Positions 7,599 to 14,565 of a stretch of 21,810 nucleotides of DNA are shown in pieces. Below the pieces are notes generated by a model. It was not told the DNA's origin, ran no database searches, and saw nothing but the letters and a program-made list of their open reading frames with translations. A program made the translations under genes and the position numbers. Each line of letters begins with the position of its first letter. Positions within the stretch are counted from its first letter, which is position 1. The DNA is from Lachnospiraceae bacterium (GTDB taxonomy: Bacteria > Bacillota_A > Clostridia > Lachnospirales > Lachnospiraceae), in NCBI GenBank assembly GCA_017416505.1, contig JAFQCI010000001.1:1-21810 (forward strand), given 5' to 3'.

Positions 7599-8977
7599 AA
7601 TTTAGTCGCAATCTTTTCTATCAGGAAGACTCTTTTCTTTATTTCTACCATAAATATTATTAAAAACACTTGTTTTTTATCGCTTAAAGAAAATTTAGTC
7701 CGCTCAAATGGGACCTTTTTTTATGTTTATTTGATTGTAATACTTTCTCTTTCCCCTTCATGAAATCTCATTTTAGTATTTAAAATAACTGAAATGCATA
7801 CTCTATCAGCTAAACACGCCATAAAAAGTACTTTTAAATTTAGTCGCAATCTTTTCTGATAATTGCTTGTAAATTCATTAAAAATCTAATATTATACGCG
7901 TTTTTCGCCTCATAAACAGCATTATTTCAAATTTAGTCCGCTCAGATGGGACTTTTTTTTATGTTTCTAATTAACTTTTCCTCACTTCTTTTTCAAATTT
8001 AGTCGCAATCCTTTTCTATCAGGGATAATTTTTCAATTTAGTCGCAATCTTTTTTCATACAGGACAAATTATATAATTTAGTCGCAATCTTTTTTGTTAA
8101 TAAAGTGTATAAAATTAAATTCACACCCTTATGCCTCCACTTTAGGGGGTATTTTGCACCTAATTTGGGAATCCATACTAATTTAGTCCGCTCAGATGGG
8201 ACTTTTTTTACACTTTTAATAATATGTGCTGCATACCATTAAATCAAATTTAGTCGCAATCTTTCGTATTTTTACTCAAAATGAGTGCATAATCCTCTTT
8301 TTTCAATTTAGTCGCAATCTTTTTTGTCCGGAACAATTTTATGAATTTAGTCGCAATCTTTTAGTCGGTATTTTTCCTGCATCCCTCGTACATGTTCCTC
8401 TAAAAAAACAATATCTTGTGTTTATCTTTCGACAAGAACACAAGATTTTCACCAATTTTCTTAATTTAGTCCGCTCAGATGGGACCTTTTTTTATGTTTT
8501 TAATTCAAAACACCCAATTTAGTCCGCTCAGATGGGACTTTTTTTTATAAATACCCAATTTAGTCCGCTCAAATGGGACCTTTTTTTATGTTTTTCCACT
8601 TTTTACTAATTTAGTCCGCTCAAATGGGTACTTTTTTTATGTTTACAAGCCCACAATAAAAATTTTTTTAATAATTTTTGACGACTAAATTCCAGAAAAT
8701 AGCCAATTTAGTCCGCTCAAATGGGACTTTTTTTTATATTTTTAAAGAAAAAGACCCATTTTCTTCAATTTTAGTAAATTTAGTCCGTTTAAATGGGACC
8801 TTTTTTTATGAAAAAATTTTTAAAATATTTATTTATCTTTAAACCCCTTTAAAATCAAGGGTTCTTGCACTTTTTCAAATTTAGTCCGCTCAGATGGGAC
8901 TTTTTTTTATACTCAAGGAATCCATTGTTTTAGGCACTTCCATGAATTTAGTCCGCTCAAATGGGACTTTTTTTTAT
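7599..8977 (+). repeat. Origin iteron array with two repeat families (11 A, 8 B)
   Basis: All 19 repeats share AATTTAGTC and the same orientation. A type: AATTTAGTCCGCTC, then ARATGGGAC and a run of 7-8 T ending AT; starts at 7692, 7929, 8180, 8463, 8516, 8557, 8608, 8705, 8777 (variant CCGTTTAAATG), 8878 and 8945. B type: AATTTAGTCGCAATCTTTT, in some copies extended by CTATCAGGRA; starts at 7599, 7837, 7996, 8035, 8075, 8247, 8305 and 8344. B copies fill the left part, often 39-40 bp apart; A copies fill the right. Spacing is irregular (39 to about 120 bp between neighbours), with no spacer-repeat regularity, so this is not a CRISPR array. Inference: binding sites of the replication initiator(s). 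Confidence 0.85.
8413..8446 (-). terminator. 10-bp inverted repeat inside the iteron array, possible minus-strand terminator
   Basis: ATCTTGTGTT and AACACAAGAT form a perfect 10-bp stem around a 14-base loop. On the minus strand the stem is followed by ATTG and seven T, so it could stop a transcript coming from the minus-strand promoter at 9148-9176. On the plus strand only TTTT follows. It could also be a cruciform or a protein site within the origin. Confidence 0.5.
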
Positions 8978-9014
8978 ATTTTACAAATCGAATAAAATGT
9001 CGTATATTAAAAAA

Positions 9015-9080
9015 TGTGAATAACTATTTCGGTCAAAAATTAGTTATCCACAAATTTAAAATTTATTAATTTACAGTATC
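9015..9080. other. DnaA boxes and AT-rich unwinding region of the origin
   Basis: Two consensus DnaA boxes (TTATNCACA) in inverted orientation: TTATTCACA on the minus strand at 9015-9023 and TTATCCACA on the plus strand at 9044-9052, twenty bases apart. They are followed by a stretch of nearly pure A/T (9053-9073), a natural place for melting. The last A-type iteron ends about 40 bp to the left. Together with the iterons this defines a theta-type origin that probably needs both host DnaA and an element-encoded initiator. Confidence 0.75.
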
Positions 9081-9082
9081 CT

Positions 9083-9118
9083 GTTCAGAAGTTTTTCTTG
9101 GCGGTCAAACTACTGAAC
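9083..9118 (-). repeat. Inverted repeat in the origin leader
   Basis: GTTCAG, one mismatch, AGTTT pairs with AAACT, one mismatch, CTGAAC; 12 positions per arm around about 12 bases. It lies 25-60 bases downstream of the minus-strand promoter at 9148-9176, so it would fold as a hairpin in that RNA. It could equally be a dimeric repressor or initiator operator. Confidence 0.5.
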
Positions 9119-9147
9119 CAAAACCGGCATCGCCGATTTGCATTATC

Positions 9148-9176
9148 ATTATACAATAGACTTTTCTATTTTTCAA
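9148..9176 (-). promoter_or_regulatory. Strong minus-strand promoter facing into the origin
   Basis: On the minus strand TTGAAA (9171-9176), exactly 17 bases, then perfect TATAAT (9148-9153). Transcription would start near 9141 and run left through the DnaA boxes and the A-type iterons, where I see no gene on that strand. Inferred role: primer RNA, transcriptional activation of the origin, or a regulatory RNA. Confidence 0.6.
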
Positions 9177-9268
9177 GTGATTTTGCCAAATTGGTTTTAT
9201 TTAGTTTACCCTTTTAGGATTTTTACTATGGCAGGAGCTGATTTTAAGACCGAATTGAGGTGATACAC

Positions 9269-10507
9269 TTGAATCTTTCAAAATATGGTCGCATTGGTAA
9301 AGCACCTTTTATCAAGGCCATCGGTATCCAAGAGAATTACAAAAAAATAGTATATACGGAAGTTCAGGAGCTGGATCGAAAAGAATCCGGCTGTTTTTCG
9401 TGTGAAAATTACAAACAGATTGAATTCTTAGAATACCTTCCGAAAGAATGTCAGGAAAAAGCCTGCCAGAACTGTAAAGACTGCCCTCATGCAGTTTATA
9501 AGACTGTGACGAAGGAATCTTATCAGTATGTTAACGAGAAAAACATGTACGGCTATAAACCTCGTCTAAAAGCGATTGCTCTTAAATTAATGCTTATTTA
9601 TCACTTTGCAGAACCGGATGACAAGGGATTGGTTAGATGTCTGTCACCAAAAAAACTTGCTTCCATGCTTCATTGCAGCGTAAGGTCAATTAAAAATGCA
9701 AATAAGACCTTGCAAGAATACGGTTACATTCTTTATTCCGAAGATCCTATGAGTAAAAAACGTTTTCAAGTATTCCTTACTGAATACGAAACTTATCATT
9801 TACCTGCAGATCAAGGTGGACGTGGTTACGCTACCTTTAATATCGACAGCTTAATGGAATTCATTAACATGAAAGACATTAATCAGCTCCGTATATTATT
9901 GCGTGCAGCATTAGAACTTGATACTAACAAGGATGAAGACAAGCCTATCATTCTATCTAACGACTATGATTCATTAAGACGTTTTCTTCCTTCTTACTGT
10001 AAACCGGGAGTTATCAGAAAAGCTCTCTCTTCTGCTACTTCCATGTTCCAGGTTGCCTTTAAGGATGAATTTGTTCATCTTAAGATGAATGCTGAATATC
10101 ACGGAAGACGCTCGTTTGAAAAAGGATGTCTTGCTTATGCGACAGAAATGGAAGAATACTTCACTAAACTCAATAAAAAGATATCAAAAATCAACGATCG
10201 CCTTATAAAAAAAGAACCAGTTAATAAGAAAGACTTGGAATACATACAAAATGAAGGCTTTAACCATCAATTAGATAGAACGAATACTCCTCTTTATAGT
10301 ACTTTCTACCTTAACTCTGAAAACTATAAAGATTTAGGAATATTATGCGAGAGTTTTTCAGTCGAAAAAGTTAAGGAGACTCTCCGATACATAAACAAAC
10401 ACATTCCTAATCCTTATGAGTGGAAAAACTTCGGAGCACTGGTAAGAACCATACTAAGAAACAAATTAAATCTCGAAGAAATTACTTCTCTTTTCAATCC
10501 TGCATAA
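9269..10507 (+). CDS. Winged-helix DNA-binding protein, possible second initiator or replication regulator
   Basis: A 412-aa protein. The start is placed at TTG (9269) because AGGTGAT lies a few bases before it; the GTG at 9260 has no ribosome binding site. Residues 42-72 carry six cysteines (CFSC, then C, C, CQNC and C), a probable zinc-binding knuckle. Residues about 100-158 form a helix-turn-helix: LKAIALKLMLIYHF, then LSPKKLASMLHCSVRSIKNANKTLQEYGYI, in the style of wHTH domains of Firmicutes plasmid replication proteins and of MarR/DnaD-like folds. The C-terminal half is helical and basic, unrecognised. It lies directly right of the iterons and DnaA boxes and is read away from them. A job in origin binding, helicase recruitment or copy control is likely but inferred. 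A plausible promoter, TTGGTT-18-TAGGAT, lies near 9192-9221. Confidence 0.6.
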   Translation: MNLSKYGRIGKAPFIKAIGIQENYKKIVYTEVQELDRKESGCFSCENYKQIEFLEYLPKECQEKACQNCKDCPHAVYKTVTKESYQYVNEKNMYGYKPRLKAIALKLMLIYHFAEPDDKGLVRCLSPKKLASMLHCSVRSIKNANKTLQEYGYILYSEDPMSKKRFQVFLTEYETYHLPADQGGRGYATFNIDSLMEFINMKDINQLRILLRAALELDTNKDEDKPIILSNDYDSLRRFLPSYCKPGVIRKALSSATSMFQVAFKDEFVHLKMNAEYHGRRSFEKGCLAYATEMEEYFTKLNKKISKINDRLIKKEPVNKKDLEYIQNEGFNHQLDRTNTPLYSTFYLNSENYKDLGILCESFSVEKVKETLRYINKHIPNPYEWKNFGALVRTILRNKLNLEEITSLFNPA

Positions 10508-11050
10508 CATCAGGTCTTTTTGTTGTGCCCTTTTTTAGAATTTTCTCACTTTTTTCCTGTTTTTTTCATTTCCATACTCTTATTTTTACTATATGCACCT
10601 GCTTTTTTCTCTATTACCTGTTTTTTATAATTCTTCAAATGCGGAAAATTTTATCCCACATTTGCATAAAATATGCTATTTAAAAAAATTTTATCTTTTG
10701 CTTGAAAATATTAATCTTCACTTGCAAAAAATGTGTTTTTCGAAAAAATTTTATTATTTGTTGGAAAGTTTCATTTTTCTGAAAATGCCATTTTTCGTTG
10801 TAAAATAGGGATTTTTTTAGATGTGATTTACCAATTATGATTTAATTCTGTTTTAATTAAGTATTAATTACGTATAACTATGTGTTTACGCTTTCGCTCT
10901 GCTCTTCACACATACATATATGAATCACTTCAAACAAAATTAATAAAGATTTATTTACACCAGATATTATAACTCCTCTTTAGAGATAATACAAATCATT
11001 TTTAAGGACAAGGTTTCCATAACAGCATATAAGCCATTATGGAACCTTAT
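10508..11050. other. AT-rich non-coding stretch between convergent genes
   Basis: About 540 bp with no convincing gene on either strand; open frames here are short, Phe/Leu-rich and lack ribosome binding sites. It has poly-T runs just after 10507 that may end the 412-aa gene transcript. It also has three copies of AAAATTTTAT at 10645, 10685 and 10745 (spaced 40 and 60 bp) in a loosely repeated context, and a TATGTGT/ACACATA inverted repeat near 10879-10915. No DnaA boxes, iterons or parS-like palindromes were seen. Confidence 0.6.
11010..11048 (-). terminator. Long hairpin after the dnaX operon
   Basis: AAGGTT, one bulged T, CCATAA pairs with TTATGGAACCTT: 12 bp with one bulge around a 15-base loop. 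It has no T run on either side, so it is not a textbook intrinsic terminator. It lies at the convergent end of the operon, just after the small reading frame that ends at 11051, and may protect the mRNA 3' end. Confidence 0.5.
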
Positions 11051-11230
11051 CTAATTATGATATTTAATACTGCAAAAATCCAACATTAATACTTCAAAGT
11101 ATTTTTTCACAATCAGATATGCCGGATATATATTGGTTTCAAATTGGTATTTTTCTTCTCCAATATTCTTGCAGCATATCAACGCTGTTTTAAATAATAT
11201 ATGTTCCTTCTTTGATGTTTCAAACAACAT
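11051..11230 (-). CDS. Possible small protein translated after DnaX
   Basis: A 59-aa reading frame (MLFETSKKEHILFK to DFCSIKYHN) starting eleven bases after the dnaX stop codon. AAAGAGGA lies directly before it; the spacing to the ATG is very short (2 bases) but is 5 bases to the next codon, TTG, which may be the real start. Composition is that of a normal soluble protein: charged and balanced, with an amphipathic YLIVKKYFEVL helix. That differs from the Phe-rich spurious frames nearby. No family recognised. Translational coupling to dnaX is plausible. The call rests on position and composition only. Confidence 0.4.
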   Translation of the reverse strand: MLFETSKKEHILFKTALICCKNIGEEKYQFETNIYPAYLIVKKYFEVLMLDFCSIKYHN

Positions 11231-11240
11231 TTCCTCTTTG

Positions 11241-12662
11241 CTAAAGATAGCCACTGAAGAGTTCACGCATTTCCTCACTCATTTCTTCATCATCTTCTTC
11301 ATCGACCTGTTCTGCTGAGTCGTTCTTTGAAGATGCTTTATCCTCGACCTCTTCTACTTCTTTCTGTTTATTATCATCTTCCTCAAAAGGAAGGTCAGTT
11401 ATTTTTTCAACGTCTTCCCACTGCTCCTCTATCGGAACGAAGTCATCTTCCACTTCGTCAGAAACTATAAAGGTAGTTTCTTTTGAATCAGATTTATTAT
11501 CTTTAATTACAAAGTTGCCCTGTTCCATATTCTTCACTTTTCCTTCTAACTCGTTAATTCTGCGAAGAACATCTCTCATACTTTCATTTAGTAATTTAGG
11601 GTTTGCGCATCGAATAAGATAAACTTGAGTTTCCATGTATGGATTCAAACTATTTCTTATTTTTTCACGTAAAGTACTTATCTGATCTACATACCAAAAA
11701 ATGAGGTCTAATGGTTTTTCTTTTACAATGGCAAACAATTCTTCTTTATATTGCCCGGAATTATATATTTCAGCTTTTCCTTGAGTTGCAATCAGAAGAA
11801 CAGCATCTGTAAGAGTTTCCAAAAGATTATCTGCCAAATGAGATAGATTTTTTCCTTCCTCATAAGATTTATGAATTAAATTGATGGTATCTTTTCCATT
11901 TTCTTCACAGATAGCCTTAATTATTTTAAGTGATAGTTCATCATCAAGGAGACAAAGAGATTTTTTTACATGCTCCGTTGTAAGCTTATCACACGAAATG
12001 ATGATTTTTTCTGCAATACTTAAAGCATCTCTCATAGAACCGTCTGCCTGCTTTGCTATCAAGTTAATTGCTGTATCTTCATAGGGCTTTTTTATGTCAT
12101 TTAGCACATGTACCAGTCTATCATGCATGATTTCTATGGAAATGGCATTAAACTGGTATATAGAGCATCGCGATCTTATGGTTGCAGGAATTTTATGTAA
12201 CTCCGTTGTACATAAAATAAAAATGCAATGTTCCGGGGGCTCTTCGATGGTTTTAAGAAGAGCGTCAAATGCACTGGTAGACAAATTATGAACTTCATCT
12301 ATGATGTAGATTTTCTTTTTCAAGGTAGTTGGAAGATATTTTGTAGAAGATACCAACTCTTTTATATCATTAATTGAATTGTGAGATGCTGCATCAAGCT
12401 CTACAAAATCTAATGTGGCATTTTTTAGCATTGACGAGCATGAATCACATTCATTACAAGGACCATCAGTTGAGACATTTTTACAATTGATGGCTCTTGC
12501 AAGGATTCTTGCAATGGTTGTTTTACCGGTTCCTCTATGCCCAGCAAAAAGATATGCGGAATCATATTTATTTTGTTTTACCTGCTCTTTTAAGGTAATA
12601 AGATTGTTGTCCTGTCCTACTACTTCCTTAAAATTAAGAGGTCTATAAGTTGAATAAAGCAT
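11241..12662 (-). CDS. dnaX: DNA polymerase III gamma/tau subunit (clamp loader ATPase)
   Basis: A 473-aa AAA+ clamp-loader motor. Signature features: N-terminal YRPLNFKEVVGQD, Walker A GHRGTGKT (41-48), the DnaX zinc module with Cys60, Cys69, Cys72 and Cys75 (CNECDSC), Walker B DEVH (122-125), LLKTIEEPP, and the SRC arginine-finger motif (164-166). A lid and a helical collar domain reach about residue 355. A highly acidic linker (about 385-460, rich in Asp/Glu) and a short ending SEEMRELFSGYL follow. Host DnaX proteins are usually 550-640 aa, so this one lacks most of the tau-specific C-terminal region that binds polymerase and replicative helicase. The tail may be a minimal replacement. The ATG has AAAGGAGG overlapping the end of the delta prime gene. 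Together with the delta prime and clamp genes it indicates an element-encoded clamp-loading system. Confidence 0.92.
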   Translation of the reverse strand: MLYSTYRPLNFKEVVGQDNNLITLKEQVKQNKYDSAYLFAGHRGTGKTTIARILARAINCKNVSTDGPCNECDSCSSMLKNATLDFVELDAASHNSINDIKELVSSTKYLPTTLKKKIYIIDEVHNLSTSAFDALLKTIEEPPEHCIFILCTTELHKIPATIRSRCSIYQFNAISIEIMHDRLVHVLNDIKKPYEDTAINLIAKQADGSMRDALSIAEKIIISCDKLTTEHVKKSLCLLDDELSLKIIKAICEENGKDTINLIHKSYEEGKNLSHLADNLLETLTDAVLLIATQGKAEIYNSGQYKEELFAIVKEKPLDLIFWYVDQISTLREKIRNSLNPYMETQVYLIRCANPKLLNESMRDVLRRINELEGKVKNMEQGNFVIKDNKSDSKETTFIVSDEVEDDFVPIEEQWEDVEKITDLPFEEDDNKQKEVEEVEDKASSKNDSAEQVDEEDDEEMSEEMRELFSGYL

Positions 12663-12674
12663 TGTTTCCTCCTT

Positions 12675-13580
12675 TTATTGAATTTGAATAATATATCTTA
12701 TCAAATTAAAATAATCATTTTTGGTGTATGTGGTTTCTGCCATTTTTAAGTGTTCAATGCCATAAAGCAGGATTTGATATGCCTGTTCATAGCTATAAAG
12801 ATTGGCCGGAAAATTATATTTATTATTCTCACCACATTCATTGTTGATTATCATTTGATAAAAATAATACAGTAAGAGTCTTATATTCCAAGCTGGATGT
12901 TCATCATGAGAGGAATAAAACTCAGCATTATCTTTTTCCTTAAGACAATGAAACAATTGCAAAAGATTTTCTCTCATAGTGAGAACGTTCATTTTGTCAA
13001 ACATAGAAAGATAATCCTTTAAAATTTCCTTATCCTCAATCACCAAAGGAGCGTTTTGTGTTAAAAAACACAGAAAGTCATGGTATTTGCTTTCTACACC
13101 CTTTTTATTGAGATAGATTTTCATTTTTTCTTCAGATAGAGGATGAAAATTGATGGTATAACACCTACTGGATATTGTATCAATCAATACATCTTTCTGA
13201 GTATGAATAATCAAAATATTAGTTTCATGTCTATCTTCTAATAACTTTAACAAGCGATTTTGAGTCTGTATTGTCATTGTGTGGGCGTTATAAATAACAA
13301 TTACTTTACGTGTCCCCACACTTGAACGATTAGCCATATCAAGAAGGCTATTAATATCGTCAACCTTCAGGGATTTTGAAGGATCGGTTTGAAAATAGTC
13401 GGGGTTTGTAATCAAATCGCCCTCTGAACAGCCCAGAAGCGCCGCAGAAACGAATTTAGCGGCTTCTGCCTTGCCCAGACCGCCTATGCCCTTTAAAATC
13501 AATCCTGGAGGCTTTTTGAGCGTCAGATAATCATTTATTTGACTCATCGTGTCACTATTTATTATTTCATTCAAGTTCAT
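12675..13580 (-). CDS. holB: DNA polymerase III delta prime subunit (clamp loader)
   Basis: A 301-aa protein of the HolB type, a stator subunit of the clamp loader. A diverged P-loop GIGGLGKA (31-38) lacks the Ser/Thr after Lys, and the Walker B position reads YNAHTM (97-102) without the acidic pair, so ATP hydrolysis is unlikely, as is common for delta prime. QNRLLKLLEDR matches the family LLKxLEEP segment, and ISSRC (136-140) keeps the arginine finger that acts on the neighbouring DnaX subunit. The C-terminal half is helical (collar). The ATG has AAAGGAGG eight bases upstream. It overlaps the end of the YhaM-like gene by 14 bases and is followed after 12 bases by dnaX, so the two subunits are probably made in a fixed ratio. 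Confidence 0.82.
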   Translation of the reverse strand: MNLNEIINSDTMSQINDYLTLKKPPGLILKGIGGLGKAEAAKFVSAALLGCSEGDLITNPDYFQTDPSKSLKVDDINSLLDMANRSSVGTRKVIVIYNAHTMTIQTQNRLLKLLEDRHETNILIIHTQKDVLIDTISSRCYTINFHPLSEEKMKIYLNKKGVESKYHDFLCFLTQNAPLVIEDKEILKDYLSMFDKMNVLTMRENLLQLFHCLKEKDNAEFYSSHDEHPAWNIRLLLYYFYQMIINNECGENNKYNFPANLYSYEQAYQILLYGIEHLKMAETTYTKNDYFNLIRYIIQIQ

Positions 13581-14565
13581 TGCCTGTTCCTCCTTTTATT
13601 TCTTGTCTGGTTAAATAGAGATAATGATTTTTGTTTTGTATATATACCGGACCTGTTTTATCCTGAATTTTGGAAAGAAGACACTCCTGATCGGATAATC
13701 TTTTGTATGCATGGTAAGCCATGTTTAGCAATAGAGCTTCCCTTGTCATAATTCCGGCAGTATCTTTACTGTAAACACTCTGAATCATGTGATATATTAG
13801 ATTTTTCTTTTCGATGGATACAAAAGATTGTATTTCAGAAAAGTATTTTTCTATTATCTGAATACTTAAAACTTCTTTAGGTATTAGCGAATACTCTCCC
13901 ACCCTCTCGGCTTGTGGATAAGGAGTAAACAAATGCGATATACCTATTCCAAATAATAAGGCACCACATACCATTAGTTCTTCATCCAGTTCAATCTTCA
14001 AATCAGGTTGATAAGAGTAAAGTTTGTGAGAGCGCATGAGTTGTAGAGCCATGCTCGTTACAGACACAGTCTGTACAAGTAGTCCACCATTATAACTTCC
14101 GGATAGATTTAAAGAAGCCGGCGCTTCTTTAAATCTATTCATTTCACCATTAAAGACGGTAGTTAATAATTCATGAAGTCCTTGATTCTTAACCAGGGAC
14201 ATTTGTTTTCTAAGTGTTATTAGATATTTTTCCGTCTCTTCTTCAGAGATTCCCTTTATAAAGCAACTCATCTCTGCGTCTGCCACAAGTTCCATCCTGA
14301 AACATATGAATTCGGGTAAAGAAGAATTTAAGGTCACTTCGCCATATGCTCTAACCACCTTACCTTTGAAGGTCAAATACTCGTCCTCAATGTTATTGTC
14401 CCAAATACGACCAAAGAGAACTCCGCTTTTGTCTTCCAGCCTTAATTGAAGGTATGGAATTACGGAATCTTTGGTGTACTCCAATTTGATGTCTTTTAAC
14501 AGAAACTCTTCCACTATCTCTTTTGCAAAGTGTTCAGTGATCTGCGACACGTAGATTTTCTTCAT
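13567..14565 (-). CDS. YhaM-type OB-fold/HD protein with lost catalytic residues
   Basis: A 332-aa protein with the layout of YhaM/CBF1 3'-5' exonucleases. Residues about 1-100 are an OB fold (YLQLRLEDKSGVLFGRIWD, then KGKVVRAYGEV), followed by a helical HD-phosphohydrolase domain. The HD fold is recognisable from YNGGLLVQTVSV (158-169), which aligns with the family Y-x-GGLLEHTLSV, and from CGALLFGIG (200-208), which aligns with AGALLHDIG. At both places the metal ligands are gone: Glu-His is replaced by Val-Gln (164-165) and His-Asp by Phe-Gly (205-206). It should therefore bind single-stranded nucleic acid but not cut it. It overlaps the peptidase gene by 32 bases and the delta prime gene by 14, so it is made with the clamp loader. 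It may act as a single-strand binding or scaffold factor for that loader, which is an inference. Confidence 0.75.
   Translation of the reverse strand: MKKIYVSQITEHFAKEIVEEFLLKDIKLEYTKDSVIPYLQLRLEDKSGVLFGRIWDNNIEDEYLTFKGKVVRAYGEVTLNSSLPEFICFRMELVADAEMSCFIKGISEEETEKYLITLRKQMSLVKNQGLHELLTTVFNGEMNRFKEAPASLNLSGSYNGGLLVQTVSVTSMALQLMRSHKLYSYQPDLKIELDEELMVCGALLFGIGISHLFTPYPQAERVGEYSLIPKEVLSIQIIEKYFSEIQSFVSIEKKNLIYHMIQSVYSKDTAGIMTREALLLNMAYHAYKRLSDQECLLSKIQDKTGPVYIQNKNHYLYLTRQEIKGGTGNELE

Noticed and set aside
8226..8522. 98-aa open frame across the iterons
   Set aside because: Its codons come from the repeats and T tracts (Phe/Leu/Asn-rich), and no ribosome binding site precedes it.
7599..8977. The repeat array as a CRISPR array
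   Set aside because: Spacing between repeats varies from 39 to about 120 bp, there are two repeat types, the spacers are very AT-rich, and no cas-like gene is near. Iterons of an origin fit better.
10420..10808. Two Phe-rich open frames after the 412-aa gene
   Set aside because: One starts inside the 412-aa gene in another frame. Both are low-complexity products of poly-T DNA without ribosome binding sites.
11950..11985. A AAA AAA run in dnaX as a programmed frameshift site
   Set aside because: It lies near residue 232, inside the clamp-loader core, where a frameshift would make a useless fragment. No upstream Shine-Dalgarno stimulator or downstream hairpin is evident, and the usual site is much nearer the C-terminus.
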